17,767 nucleotides of DNA, taken from positions 1 to 17,767 of the forward strand of contig CAZEWY010000053.1 of assembly GCA_964515945.1 (NCBI GenBank). Reading direction: 5' to 3'. This DNA comes from CAYQQJ01 sp964515945 (GTDB lineage Bacteria; Pseudomonadota; Gammaproteobacteria; Pseudomonadales; Cellvibrionaceae). The position numbers and the translations under genes are program-made. A model generated the notes under the pieces. That model was not told the DNA's origin. It did not search any database and saw only the letters and a list, made by a program, of their open reading frames with translations. Below are positions 7,740-14,057 of the stretch, one piece after another. Within the stretch, counting starts at the first letter, position 1, and each line of letters opens with the position of its first letter.

Positions 7740-7779
7740 GGTGGCGCGGGCTCAGTGGCAAAGAGTGAATTCAGCGCGA

Positions 7780-7808
7780 ATTCTAGCGATGCCGAGCCAA
7801 TTGAACAA
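7780..7808 (-). promoter_or_regulatory. Putative sigma70 promoter for cmoA-cmoB
   Basis: On the minus strand TTGTTC (complement of 7803-7808) and TAGAAT (complement of 7780-7785) are separated by 17 bp. They match the consensus at 4 of 6 and 5 of 6 positions. The predicted transcript starts about 35 bases before the cmoA ATG. Confidence 0.6.
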
Positions 7809-7832
7809 TGTCTGAAAACCGACCCGCCTGCC

Positions 7833-7922
7833 CATAGGTTGGCGCTAGCCGCGCAGCGGCGCAACCCAACACAATGGGTTCCGGCCTGTTGGGCTACGGC
7901 ATTCGCCTAACCCGACCTGCGG
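7833..7922. repeat. Palindromic intergenic repeat of the AGGTTGG/CCCAACA type
   Basis: Two hairpin-forming arms are arranged as a large imperfect inverted repeat. The left arm (7833-7872) begins CCATAGGTTGG, holds GCCGC-gca-GCGGC and ends CAACCCAACA. The right arm (7887-7922) begins TGTTGGGCTACGGC and ends CTAACCCGACCTGCGG. Sequences of this style are frequent, repeated intergenic elements in many gammaproteobacteria (general knowledge; not searched here). The right arm overlaps the 3' end of the neighbouring transporter gene and supplies its stop codon. Confidence 0.72.
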
Positions 7923-9303
7923 ATCGTTTTTCCCCTTGCGATTTTCGCAATGCCAGTTTGCGCTCGATTTTTTCCATGACGACCGGCTCCAGGGGATAAA
8001 AAATCACGGTCGCGGCAGCGAGGAAGGAGAGGGCGCTGGGGTAGAGGCTGATCACGCGCCTGATACCTTCGAGGGTTTCCGGCGCCTGATCGACGTTGGG
8101 TTTGAAATGAAACCAGGACAAGGCCCAGCCCACCAGAGCCGCGCCTATGGCGGCCCCCATCTTCTGTGCAAAGACCGCGGCGGAATAAACCAGGCCCGTC
8201 GCGCGCCGACGGGTGCGCCACTCGGAATAGTCGGCGGTATCGCCATACATTGCCCAGATCATGGCAATCGAGGGGCCGACAAATAGCATGGCGGCGAAAT
8301 GTAGCCCGAATATCAGGATAAGGTCGTCGGGTTGCGCAAAATAGAAGGCGCCCATAAGCAGTCCATCGGCCAGCAACAGGGCGGCGAACAGGCGCGCCTT
8401 GCCGAAGTGCCTGACCAGGGTCTGGGTCAGCAGCGTTCCCAGAATCATGAAAAGGGAGCCGCCAGCGAGGAACAGGGTGGAGAGGGAGGCGTTGCCGACG
8501 TAGTACTTGAAGTAATAGAGCGTGCTGCTGTGGCGCATGGAAAAGTAGGTCATGGTGAGAAAGCTGACCGCGAAAAGGATGAGCCATGGCCGGTTTGCGG
8601 CCAGGTCCCGCAGGTCCCGCCGCACCGACACCGGTTGAGGGCGGGGGTGTACCCGCTCGCGGGTCATAAAAAAGGTGACCGCAAACAATGCCAAGGCGAG
8701 AAATCCATAGACCATCAAGGCGCTGCTGAATCCCCAGCGGGAATCGCCGCGACCGAGAAAATGCACCAGTGGCAACAGGGATAACTGCACCAGCAGCGCG
8801 CCGCCGAAGGCGCCCACGAAGCGCCAGGAGGAGATCAGGTTGCGTTCATGGGTATTGGGTGTAATGACCCCGAGGAGCGCGGAATAGGGGATATTGGTCA
8901 GGGTAAAGAGTGTCACCATTAATAGATAGGTGCTGTAGGCGTAGATGAGTTTGCCCGTGGCGGAGAAATCCGGTGTGGAGAAGCCCAGCACACAGAGCAC
9001 GCACAAGGGCAGTGAGCCCCATAACAGCCAGGGCCGGAATTTCCCCCAGCGACTGTGTGTGCGATCCGCAACAATGCCCATCAGCGGTGTGCTGAAACTG
9101 TCCCAGGCGCGGGTGACCAGAAAGAGGGTGCCCGCCGCCGCGGCGGAAAGACCGAACACATCGGTATAGAAATACAGGAGGTAGATGGCGAAGAGGTTCC
9201 AGTAGATGCTGAAAGCCACATCGCCGGAGGCATAGCCGAGCTTTTCGGCCAGTGAAATTCGGGTCCTGTCGATGCCGCTCGTTGTCAATGGAATTTCCTT
9301 CAC
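7894..9303 (-). CDS. GPH-family (MelB/YicJ/XynT-like) sugar:cation symporter
   Basis: This 469-residue integral membrane protein, with about 12 predicted helices, belongs to the glycoside-pentoside-hexuronide:cation symporter family. Evidence is the N-terminal EKLGYASGDVAFSIYWNLF, the loop WDSFSTPLMGIVADRTHSRWGKFRPWLL (67 onward), PYSALLGVITPNTHERN, and the MYGDTADYSEW and AQKMGAA segments of the C-half. The substrate cannot be read from sequence and no glycosidase lies nearby. The second acidic residue of the family's WDxxxDP cation motif is Thr72; Asp28 and Asp68 are retained. The start is GTG at 9303 with GAGG upstream. The last nine residues (SAGRVRRMP) and stop come from the repeat at 7833-7922. 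It is transcribed divergently from bdhA. Confidence 0.9.
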   Translation of the reverse strand: MKEIPLTTSGIDRTRISLAEKLGYASGDVAFSIYWNLFAIYLLYFYTDVFGLSAAAAGTLFLVTRAWDSFSTPLMGIVADRTHSRWGKFRPWLLWGSLPLCVLCVLGFSTPDFSATGKLIYAYSTYLLMVTLFTLTNIPYSALLGVITPNTHERNLISSWRFVGAFGGALLVQLSLLPLVHFLGRGDSRWGFSSALMVYGFLALALFAVTFFMTRERVHPRPQPVSVRRDLRDLAANRPWLILFAVSFLTMTYFSMRHSSTLYYFKYYVGNASLSTLFLAGGSLFMILGTLLTQTLVRHFGKARLFAALLLADGLLMGAFYFAQPDDLILIFGLHFAAMLFVGPSIAMIWAMYGDTADYSEWRTRRRATGLVYSAAVFAQKMGAAIGAALVGWALSWFHFKPNVDQAPETLEGIRRVISLYPSALSFLAAATVIFYPLEPVVMEKIERKLALRKSQGEKRSAGRVRRMP

Positions 9304-9485
9304 CGGGACCTCGGGTCATCGCGCCTTTTTTTATTTCATTAATGGTCGCAATATTCATGCCCCGCGTCCACCTGTCTGTACTGATCCACGGCTGGAGATC
9401 CCGGAACCAGACTCCCCCACATTTGTCTATCCTGAGCCCCTATGGCCCAAAGGTTCCTCAGGCAGCTATTAACCAAGGAAGAATC
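9304..9485. other. Divergent intergenic region between the GPH symporter and bdhA
   Basis: This 182-bp region must hold promoters for both genes, but none matches the consensus well. CCTGAG (9432-9437) and CTCAGG (9457-9462) form an inverted repeat with a 19-bp spacer just upstream of bdhA, a possible operator or leader hairpin. AAGGAAG at about 9475-9481 is the bdhA ribosome binding site. Confidence 0.4.
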
Positions 9486-10244
9486 ATGTCCCGACTCGCG
9501 TTAATTACAGGTGCGGCAAGCGGAATTGGTCTCGCACTTGCTGAAGGTCTTGCTGACACGGGTGTAGAGGTCATTGTCTCGGATCTGGATGAACAGGCCG
9601 CCGATCGCGTTGCTCGCGACATAGTGGCCAGGGGAGGCAAGGCCCGGGCGATGAAGTTGGATGTCAGCAGTCAGGCCGATATAGACACTGTGTCGGAGCG
9701 AGCGGGCAGCGTCGATATTCTGGTGAATAATGCCGGTATTCAGCAGGTCGCCAAACTCGAAGCCTTTCCTCCGGACCGCTGGCGTTTGCTCAACGAGATT
9801 TTGCTGGTGGGGCCGGCCATGCTGACGCGGGCGCTCCTGCCCGGCATGAAAGGACGTGGCTTCGGGCGGATCGTCAATATTGGGTCCATCCATGCGCTGG
9901 TGGCTTCGCCTTACAAAAGCGCTTACGTCGCCGCAAAACATGGTTTGCTCGGCTTCTCAAAAGTTGTTGCGCTGGAAACCGCCGATTTTGACATCACTAT
10001 CAATACCATTTGTCCCTCCTACGTCAAAACGCCCCTGGTGGAAAAACAGATAGCACAGCAGGCGAGCGAACACGGCATTTCGGAAGACGAAGTGATCAAC
10101 AACATCATGCTGGAACCCATGCCAAAGAAGGCCTTTATCGCCATGGATGAACTGGTTGGCAGCATCAACTTCCTGATATCGCCAGCGGCCAAAAATATGA
10201 CGGGGCAAACACTGGTCCTCGACGGCGGTTGGACAGCGAAATGA
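9486..10244 (+). CDS. bdhA: D-3-hydroxybutyrate dehydrogenase
   Basis: The enzyme is an NAD+-dependent short-chain dehydrogenase that interconverts (R)-3-hydroxybutyrate and acetoacetate, the step after PHB depolymerisation. The 252-residue protein has the Rossmann motif TGAASGIG (residues 8-15), NNAG, the catalytic Ser in IVNIGSIHA and the YVAAK Tyr-Lys pair. Family-specific signatures are NTICPSYVKTPLVEKQIAQQA and the C-terminal LDGGWTAK. The ATG at 9486 follows AAGGAAG and gives a normal SDR start; the in-frame extension back to 9252 would overlap the divergent transporter gene and has no family similarity. Position immediately upstream of phaC supports a role in the PHB cycle. Confidence 0.92.
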   Translation: MSRLALITGAASGIGLALAEGLADTGVEVIVSDLDEQAADRVARDIVARGGKARAMKLDVSSQADIDTVSERAGSVDILVNNAGIQQVAKLEAFPPDRWRLLNEILLVGPAMLTRALLPGMKGRGFGRIVNIGSIHALVASPYKSAYVAAKHGLLGFSKVVALETADFDITINTICPSYVKTPLVEKQIAQQASEHGISEDEVINNIMLEPMPKKAFIAMDELVGSINFLISPAAKNMTGQTLVLDGGWTAK

Positions 10245-10273
10245 TTGAGTTATGGGTGATGAGTGATGGGAAC

Positions 10274-10293
10274 GTAACGCGATGCGGCGTTAC
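10274..10293. repeat. Hairpin between bdhA and phaC
   Basis: GTAACGC-gatgcg-GCGTTAC is a perfect 7-bp stem with a 6-base loop, followed by CCAACATTAGGTCG. The GCGTTACCCAACA end recalls the left arm of the repeat at 7833-7922 (GCAACCCAACA), so this may be a solo or decayed arm. No T-run follows, so it is not a clear terminator and bdhA-phaC read-through is possible. Confidence 0.5.
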
Positions 10294-10322
10294 CCAACAT
10301 TAGGTCGAACAATAACCGGGAC

Positions 10323-12170
10323 ATGGAACCCTTTATGAATCGCGAAAATCAAGCGGAAGTTCTGCAGTACATCGACAGGTTCAGTGATGTGTTCAACGAC
10401 ATGATGCAGGACGTCATGAAGCGTATCCTCAGCGAGCCAGACGAGGTGAATTCAGGGGGAATGGATTCAGAAAAAATGGAAAGTGCGGTGGGCAGTGGCC
10501 ATGAGCGAACACAAAAATCAGAGACCGCAATCAAGATCGACCCCAAAATTTTTATGCGACAGCAGGCCGAATTCATGCAGAAGCAGCAGGCGCTTATGCA
10601 AAGCGCGGCGCGCGCCATGCTGGGTGAGCCATTGGAAAATATCATACGGGAAACTGATGACGATCAGCGCTTCAAGGACAAGGACTGGACCGGAAATCCG
10701 CTGTTCAGTTATGTGAGGCAGGCTTACCTGCTCAACGCCGATTACATGACCCGACTGGTGAACAGCTTCGAGTTTGAAGACAAGAAAGCGGCCGAAAAGC
10801 TGCGTTTTTTCACGCGGCAGTTCATCAACTCCATGGCGCCCGGAAATTACGCGCTCACCAATCCCGAAGTTTGCCGGGAAATATTGCAGAGCCAGGGCGA
10901 TAATCTCGCCCGCGGAATCGACAATTTCATGCGCGATCTGGAAAACAGCCCAGCGGACGCTTTTAAAATCACACAGGTCGCGGCGGACGCCTTCACCCTT
11001 GGAGAGGATCTGGCGACGACGCCGGGCAAGGTCGTATTCCGCAATGAACTCATGGAGCTTATCCAGTATCAGCCATCGACGGAAACGGTTTTTAAAACGC
11101 CATTGCTGATCATTCCACCCTTTATCAACAAATATTACATTCTGGACCTCAATGAAAAGAAATCCCTGGTGAAGTGGTTGGTGGACCAGGGGCACGCGGT
11201 ATTTATGATTTCCTGGGCCAATCCCGATGCGAATCTGCGCCATATCCAGTTCGAGGATTATGTATACAAGGGCGTCGTTGCCGCACTGGATGTCGTCGAA
11301 GCCTGTTCGGGCGCGCACAAAATCAATGTGGCTGGCTACTGTGTGGGTGGCACCTTGCTCGCCCTCAGCCAGGCTTATCTGCTTGGGCAAAAGGATGAGC
11401 GCATCGAGTCACTCAGTTTTCTGACGACATTGCTGGATTTTTCAGAGCCGGGAGAAGTGGGCAGTTATATTTCCGAATACTCCTATCCTCTGCTCGAGAA
11501 AAATATCAAACGGCAAGGCTATCTGGACGGTCGGGTTCTGGCGTTGAGCTTTAGTCTGTTGCGGGAAAACAACCTCTTCTGGTCATTTTTCATTGACAAC
11601 TATCTCAAGGGCAAGGATCCGCTGCCCTTCGATATACTCTACTGGAACAGTGATTCCACCAACATTCCCGGACCCGCCTACCTGTATTATCTGCGCAACA
11701 TGTACATGGAAAACCGGCTGATTGAACCGGGCGGGCTGGAGATTGATGGCTCGTCCATCGATTTGCGGGCGGTGACAACCCCGGCCTATTATCTTGCGGC
11801 CATGTCAGACCATATTGTCCTCTGGCATGGCGCCTATAAAAGCGCGCTTGCGCTGGGTGGTGACGTACGTTTTGTGCTGACGGAATCTGGTCACGTGGCG
11901 GGTGTGGTGAATCCGCCGGCGAGTGGAAAATACCCACACTGGGTCAACGGTTCCCTGCCGGGCCAGGCACAGGACTGGCTTGCGCACGCGCGTCAGCAAC
12001 AGGGTTCCTGGTGGACGGACTGGAACAATTGGCTGACAGCACGATCCGGCACACGGCGAAAAGCGCGCCAGCCCGGCAGTAAAATTTATGCTCCCATCGG
12101 GGACGCGCCGGGAGATTACGTGCGGGTTCGCCTGGAGACCTGGCAGCGATCGGGTGAAGAAATCGCTTAA
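10323..12170 (+). CDS. phaC: Class I polyhydroxyalkanoate synthase PhaC
   Basis: PhaC polymerises (R)-3-hydroxyacyl-CoA, mainly 3-hydroxybutyryl-CoA, into PHA at the granule surface. The 615-residue length fits class I, the single-subunit type. The lipase-like box GYCVGG carries catalytic Cys340. The partner residues are Asp496 in SDHIVLWHGAY and His524 in SGHVAGVVNPP. The PhaC N-terminal domain (about 95-235, from DWTGNPLFSYVRQAYLLNADY) and TPLLIIPPFINKYYILDL are also family hallmarks. Residues 45-75 are a hydrophilic linker absent from many homologues. The first ATG (10323) has no strong ribosome binding site and an ATG at 10335 is an alternative. It lies 78 bp after bdhA and before phaR. 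Confidence 0.96.
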   Translation: MEPFMNRENQAEVLQYIDRFSDVFNDMMQDVMKRILSEPDEVNSGGMDSEKMESAVGSGHERTQKSETAIKIDPKIFMRQQAEFMQKQQALMQSAARAMLGEPLENIIRETDDDQRFKDKDWTGNPLFSYVRQAYLLNADYMTRLVNSFEFEDKKAAEKLRFFTRQFINSMAPGNYALTNPEVCREILQSQGDNLARGIDNFMRDLENSPADAFKITQVAADAFTLGEDLATTPGKVVFRNELMELIQYQPSTETVFKTPLLIIPPFINKYYILDLNEKKSLVKWLVDQGHAVFMISWANPDANLRHIQFEDYVYKGVVAALDVVEACSGAHKINVAGYCVGGTLLALSQAYLLGQKDERIESLSFLTTLLDFSEPGEVGSYISEYSYPLLEKNIKRQGYLDGRVLALSFSLLRENNLFWSFFIDNYLKGKDPLPFDILYWNSDSTNIPGPAYLYYLRNMYMENRLIEPGGLEIDGSSIDLRAVTTPAYYLAAMSDHIVLWHGAYKSALALGGDVRFVLTESGHVAGVVNPPASGKYPHWVNGSLPGQAQDWLAHARQQQGSWWTDWNNWLTARSGTRRKARQPGSKIYAPIGDAPGDYVRVRLETWQRSGEEIA

Positions 12171-12182
12171 GCCGACCGCTGT

Positions 12183-12212
12183 TTTTCAACCCAAGTCAAA
12201 AGCCGGTATACT
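12183..12212 (+). promoter_or_regulatory. Putative promoter for phaR
   Basis: TTTTCA (12183-12188) and TATACT (12207-12212) are separated by 18 bp, just after the phaC stop. The transcript would carry a leader of roughly 120 nt before the phaR GTG. A single TCGTGCAG (12246-12253) resembles half of the phasin operator and might mediate autoregulation; that is weak. Confidence 0.42.
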
Positions 12213-12340
12213 CAAGCGTATCGATGGCCGATCTTATTCGGTTAATCGTGCAGATAAATCGCTGTCTGGACTTTTGCCCTGGCCATGCTCAGTGGATCAG
12301 TTCAGCGGCTCCCCGAACACATCCGAATTCAGAGACTATT

Positions 12341-12820
12341 GTGGTCACCATCCGAAAATACCCCAACCGCCGCCTGTATGACACTTCCAAGAGCCAGTAC
12401 ATCAATCTGGAGGCCATCAAGGAACTGGTGATGTTGCATCAGGAATTTGAAGTCATCGATTCCAAGACCGGTGAAAACCTTACCAAGTCGATTCTTCTGC
12501 AAATTATCAGTGAGCAGGAGGGCAACGAACAGCAGGCGCTCTTGACACAGACAGTGCTGAAACAACTGATACGTTTTTACGGCAGCGATCTGCAGGTGTT
12601 CATGCGTCAGTATCTCGAACAGAGCATTGCAACTTTCCTCGACCGTCAGGAAGCCATGCAGGGGGTGATGCAGGAATTCATGGAAGCCTCACCGCTGAAT
12701 GTTTTCAATCAGATGATGGAACAAAACCTGGCCATGTGGGGCAATTTGTCGGGTGCTCAGAAAGGCCGGTCGCGTTCCGGTGGGAAGACTGACACCGGGG
12801 ATAAAAAATCCAAGGATTAA
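12341..12820 (+). CDS. phaR: PhaR, polyhydroxyalkanoate synthesis repressor
   Basis: PhaR is a DNA- and PHB-binding repressor. When granules form they sequester PhaR, which releases phasin genes. The 159-residue product begins with the diagnostic DNA-binding block TIRKYPNRRLYDTSKSQYINLEAIKELV, then FEVIDSKTGENLTKSILLQIISEQE. The C-terminal PHB-accumulation regulatory region includes LIRFYGSDLQVFMRQYLEQSI and ends in a basic, Ser/Gly-rich tail. GTG at 12341 is chosen because family members start a few residues before KKYPNRRLYDT; the in-frame ATG at 12224 would add 39 unrelated residues. The ribosome binding site is weak. Its likely operators lie in front of phaP1 and phaP2. Confidence 0.94.
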   Translation: MVTIRKYPNRRLYDTSKSQYINLEAIKELVMLHQEFEVIDSKTGENLTKSILLQIISEQEGNEQQALLTQTVLKQLIRFYGSDLQVFMRQYLEQSIATFLDRQEAMQGVMQEFMEASPLNVFNQMMEQNLAMWGNLSGAQKGRSRSGGKTDTGDKKSKD

Positions 12821-12835
12821 CAGGGGTTCCTGTTA
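12818..12835 (+). terminator. Hairpin at the phaR stop codon
   Basis: TAACAGG-ggtt-CCTGTTA is a perfect 7-bp stem that includes the phaR TAA. It is followed by TTACG rather than a T-run, so it is at best a weak terminator or an mRNA 3'-end stabiliser. Confidence 0.35.
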
Positions 12836-12857
12836 TTACGAAATGATCTTGCCATAT

Positions 12858-12872
12858 TTGTGCATTGCAGCA
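12858..12872 (+). promoter_or_regulatory. PhaR operator O1 upstream of phaP1
   Basis: TTGTGCATTGCAGCA matches 13 of 15 bases of the copy at 12919-12933 strictly, and all 15 under the motif TTGTGCA[GT][TC]GCAGCA apart from the two variable positions. It ends 7 bp before the phaP1 -35 box, with its centre 61 bp from that of the downstream copy. PhaR is known to bind TGC-rich sites; the assignment is inferred from context. Confidence 0.65.
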
Positions 12873-12879
12873 ATTTATC

Positions 12880-12908
12880 TTGCAGTCATTCAAATGCCCT
12901 CGTACAAT
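12880..12908 (+). promoter_or_regulatory. Sigma70-like promoter of phaP1
   Basis: TTGCAG (12880-12885) and TACAAT (12903-12908) are separated by exactly 17 bp. The predicted start is near 12915, inside a flanking pair of operator-like repeats. The lower operator would cover about +5 to +19. Confidence 0.7.
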
Positions 12909-12918
12909 TCATCTGAAA

Positions 12919-12933
12919 TTGTGCAGTGCAGCA
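12919..12933 (+). promoter_or_regulatory. PhaR operator O2 upstream of phaP1
   Basis: TTGTGCAGTGCAGCA starts 10 bp downstream of the -10 box. It differs at one base from the site upstream of phaP2, and the flanking AAA before and T after are also shared. Occupancy would block promoter clearance, which fits repression by PhaR. Confidence 0.72.
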
Positions 12934-12979
12934 TAGCTGTGCTGCGACTCTGACAGATCCCATATTAAGGAGCGAGATC

Positions 12980-13294
12980 ATGTACGAAAAAATGTCTGAA
13001 CAAGCCCAGTCCGCATTCAAGCCCATAGGCGACCTGATGGCCATAAACAGCCAGATCATGCAGGAAGCGGCTGAAAAACAGAAAGATTTCTTTACCGACA
13101 TGCTTAACCAGAGCATCGGCTTTGCCAAGGAACTGGGTTCCCAAAAGGATTTCAGTGGTGTCTATCAGGTACAGAAGTCTTATCTTGAAGGTGTGCAGGA
13201 AAAGATGATCAATGCGTCCACCGATGCCTATGAGTTTTTTGCCAGTGCTCAGGAGCGGGCCGGCGATGCTGTCAGGTCATCCACGTCTCGATAG
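12980..13294 (+). CDS. phaP: Phasin (granule-coat protein), first copy
   Basis: Phasins are small amphipathic proteins that coat PHB granules and control their number and size. The 104-residue product is almost wholly helical and matches the Phasin_2 style, with FKPIGDLMAINSQIMQEAAEKQKDFF, QKDFSGVYQVQKSYLEGVQEKM and the C-terminal AYEFFASAQERAGDAV. It is clearly paralogous to the phasin at 13533, with about a third of aligned residues identical by eye. The ATG at 12980 follows AAGGAGCG; a longer in-frame start at 12926 overlaps the operator and lacks a ribosome binding site. It has its own promoter with two PhaR-like operators and a strong terminator. Confidence 0.9.
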   Translation: MYEKMSEQAQSAFKPIGDLMAINSQIMQEAAEKQKDFFTDMLNQSIGFAKELGSQKDFSGVYQVQKSYLEGVQEKMINASTDAYEFFASAQERAGDAVRSSTSR

Positions 13295-13321
13295 CCGTTC
13301 AACCAATATATGCTTGCCCAA

Positions 13322-13350
13322 AGCCCGGTATGAGTACCGGGCTTTTTTTT
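13322..13350 (+). terminator. Rho-independent terminator of phaP1
   Basis: AGCCCGGTA-tgag-TACCGGGCT is a perfect 9-bp stem with a four-base loop, followed by an uninterrupted T-run (13344-13350). It separates the transcription units of the two phasins. Confidence 0.92.
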
Positions 13351-13451
13351 ACGTTTAGTTTTTGTTGGCAACCTTCTATGTTGGTTATAAGGAGCTGTAG
13401 CCATGATAAATAAACAATCTGTAGTCTGGCGTCAGAAAGCTCGGTGGCGCG

Positions 13452-13480
13452 TTGACGCTTGTGGGAATGGTCATTAGACT
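13452..13480 (+). promoter_or_regulatory. Sigma70-like promoter of phaP2
   Basis: TTGACG (13452-13457) and TAGACT (13475-13480) are 17 bp apart, matching 5 of 6 and 4 of 6 consensus bases. The predicted start is near 13487, immediately before the operator-like site. Confidence 0.65.
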
Positions 13481-13490
13481 TACTGCTAAA

Positions 13491-13505
13491 TTGTGCAGCG
13501 CAGCA
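13491..13505 (+). promoter_or_regulatory. PhaR operator upstream of phaP2
   Basis: TTGTGCAGCGCAGCA starts 10 bp downstream of the -10 box, the same spacing as at phaP1. It differs from the phaP1 O2 site at a single base (C for T at position 9) and shares its flanking AAA and T. Confidence 0.72.
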
Positions 13506-13532
13506 TTCAGCGGAAAATCACAGGAGTTAATG

Positions 13533-14006
13533 ATGAACAACCCTATTTTTCAGCAATCAGAGCAGTTTTTTAAACCCATGACAGACATGATGGCGCTGAA
13601 CGCCCAGACGTTCGAAGCGCTGGCGGAAAAGCAGACGGGCTTGATGTCGGACATGTGGAATGATGGCGTGAACTACGCGCGAGGCCTCTCTGACAAGCGG
13701 GATATTGAATCCTTCTATACGTCCCAAAAGGATTTCTGGGACAAGGTGAATCAGCGGGTCAGCAGTACGGCCAAGGATTCCTATGCGCTGCTGACCGAGG
13801 CCCAGGAAAAGATGAGTGGCCTCATGCAGGATTCCATAGGGTCCATGGATGGCAGCGCTCTCGGAGAAGCTTTCGCGAAGCCTGCGGACGCGGCCCAGCA
13901 GTCAGCCAAGGCTGCTACCCAGGCGGCCAATCAGGCCGCGGCCCAGACTGCGGGGAAAGCAGCGCAGGCGAAAAATACGGGCAAATCGACCGCGCCTCGC
14001 TCCTGA
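13533..14006 (+). CDS. phaP: Phasin, second copy, with Ala/Lys-rich tail
   Basis: This second phasin has 157 residues. Residues 1-105 form the same helical unit as the upstream phasin: FKPMTDMMALNAQTFEALAEKQ, SDKRDIESFYTSQKDFWDKVNQRV and YALLTEAQEKMSGLMQ. A tail of about 45 residues dominated by Ala, Gln and Lys follows, recalling the low-complexity C-termini of some phasins and PhaF-like proteins. The tail may bind DNA or other phasins; that is inference. CAGGAG (13521-13526) is 6 nt from the ATG at 13533 and only 3 nt from the ATG at 13530, so the second is preferred. It has its own promoter and operator. Confidence 0.9.
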   Translation: MNNPIFQQSEQFFKPMTDMMALNAQTFEALAEKQTGLMSDMWNDGVNYARGLSDKRDIESFYTSQKDFWDKVNQRVSSTAKDSYALLTEAQEKMSGLMQDSIGSMDGSALGEAFAKPADAAQQSAKAATQAANQAAAQTAGKAAQAKNTGKSTAPRS

Positions 14007-14027
14007 GGTACCCAACAGGCAATTGCC

Positions 14028-14053
14028 GATGCCCGCTACAAGTAGCGGGCATC
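14028..14053. terminator. Perfect hairpin between convergent phaP2 and phaB
   Basis: GATGCCCGCTAC and GTAGCGGGCATC are perfect 12-base complements around a two-base centre. The hairpin lies 21 bp past the phaP2 stop and 4 bp past the phaB stop. Neither strand has a T-run, so it may be a bidirectional 3'-end stabiliser rather than a classical intrinsic terminator. Confidence 0.6.
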
Positions 14054-14057
14054 CCCG

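Noticed and set aside
9252..9485. N-terminal extension of bdhA in the same frame
   Set aside because: It overlaps the divergent transporter start and lacks SDR similarity; ATG at 9486 has a good ribosome binding site.
12224..12340. Upstream ATG start for phaR
   Set aside because: It adds 39 residues unrelated to PhaR; the GTG at 12341 gives the family N-terminus.
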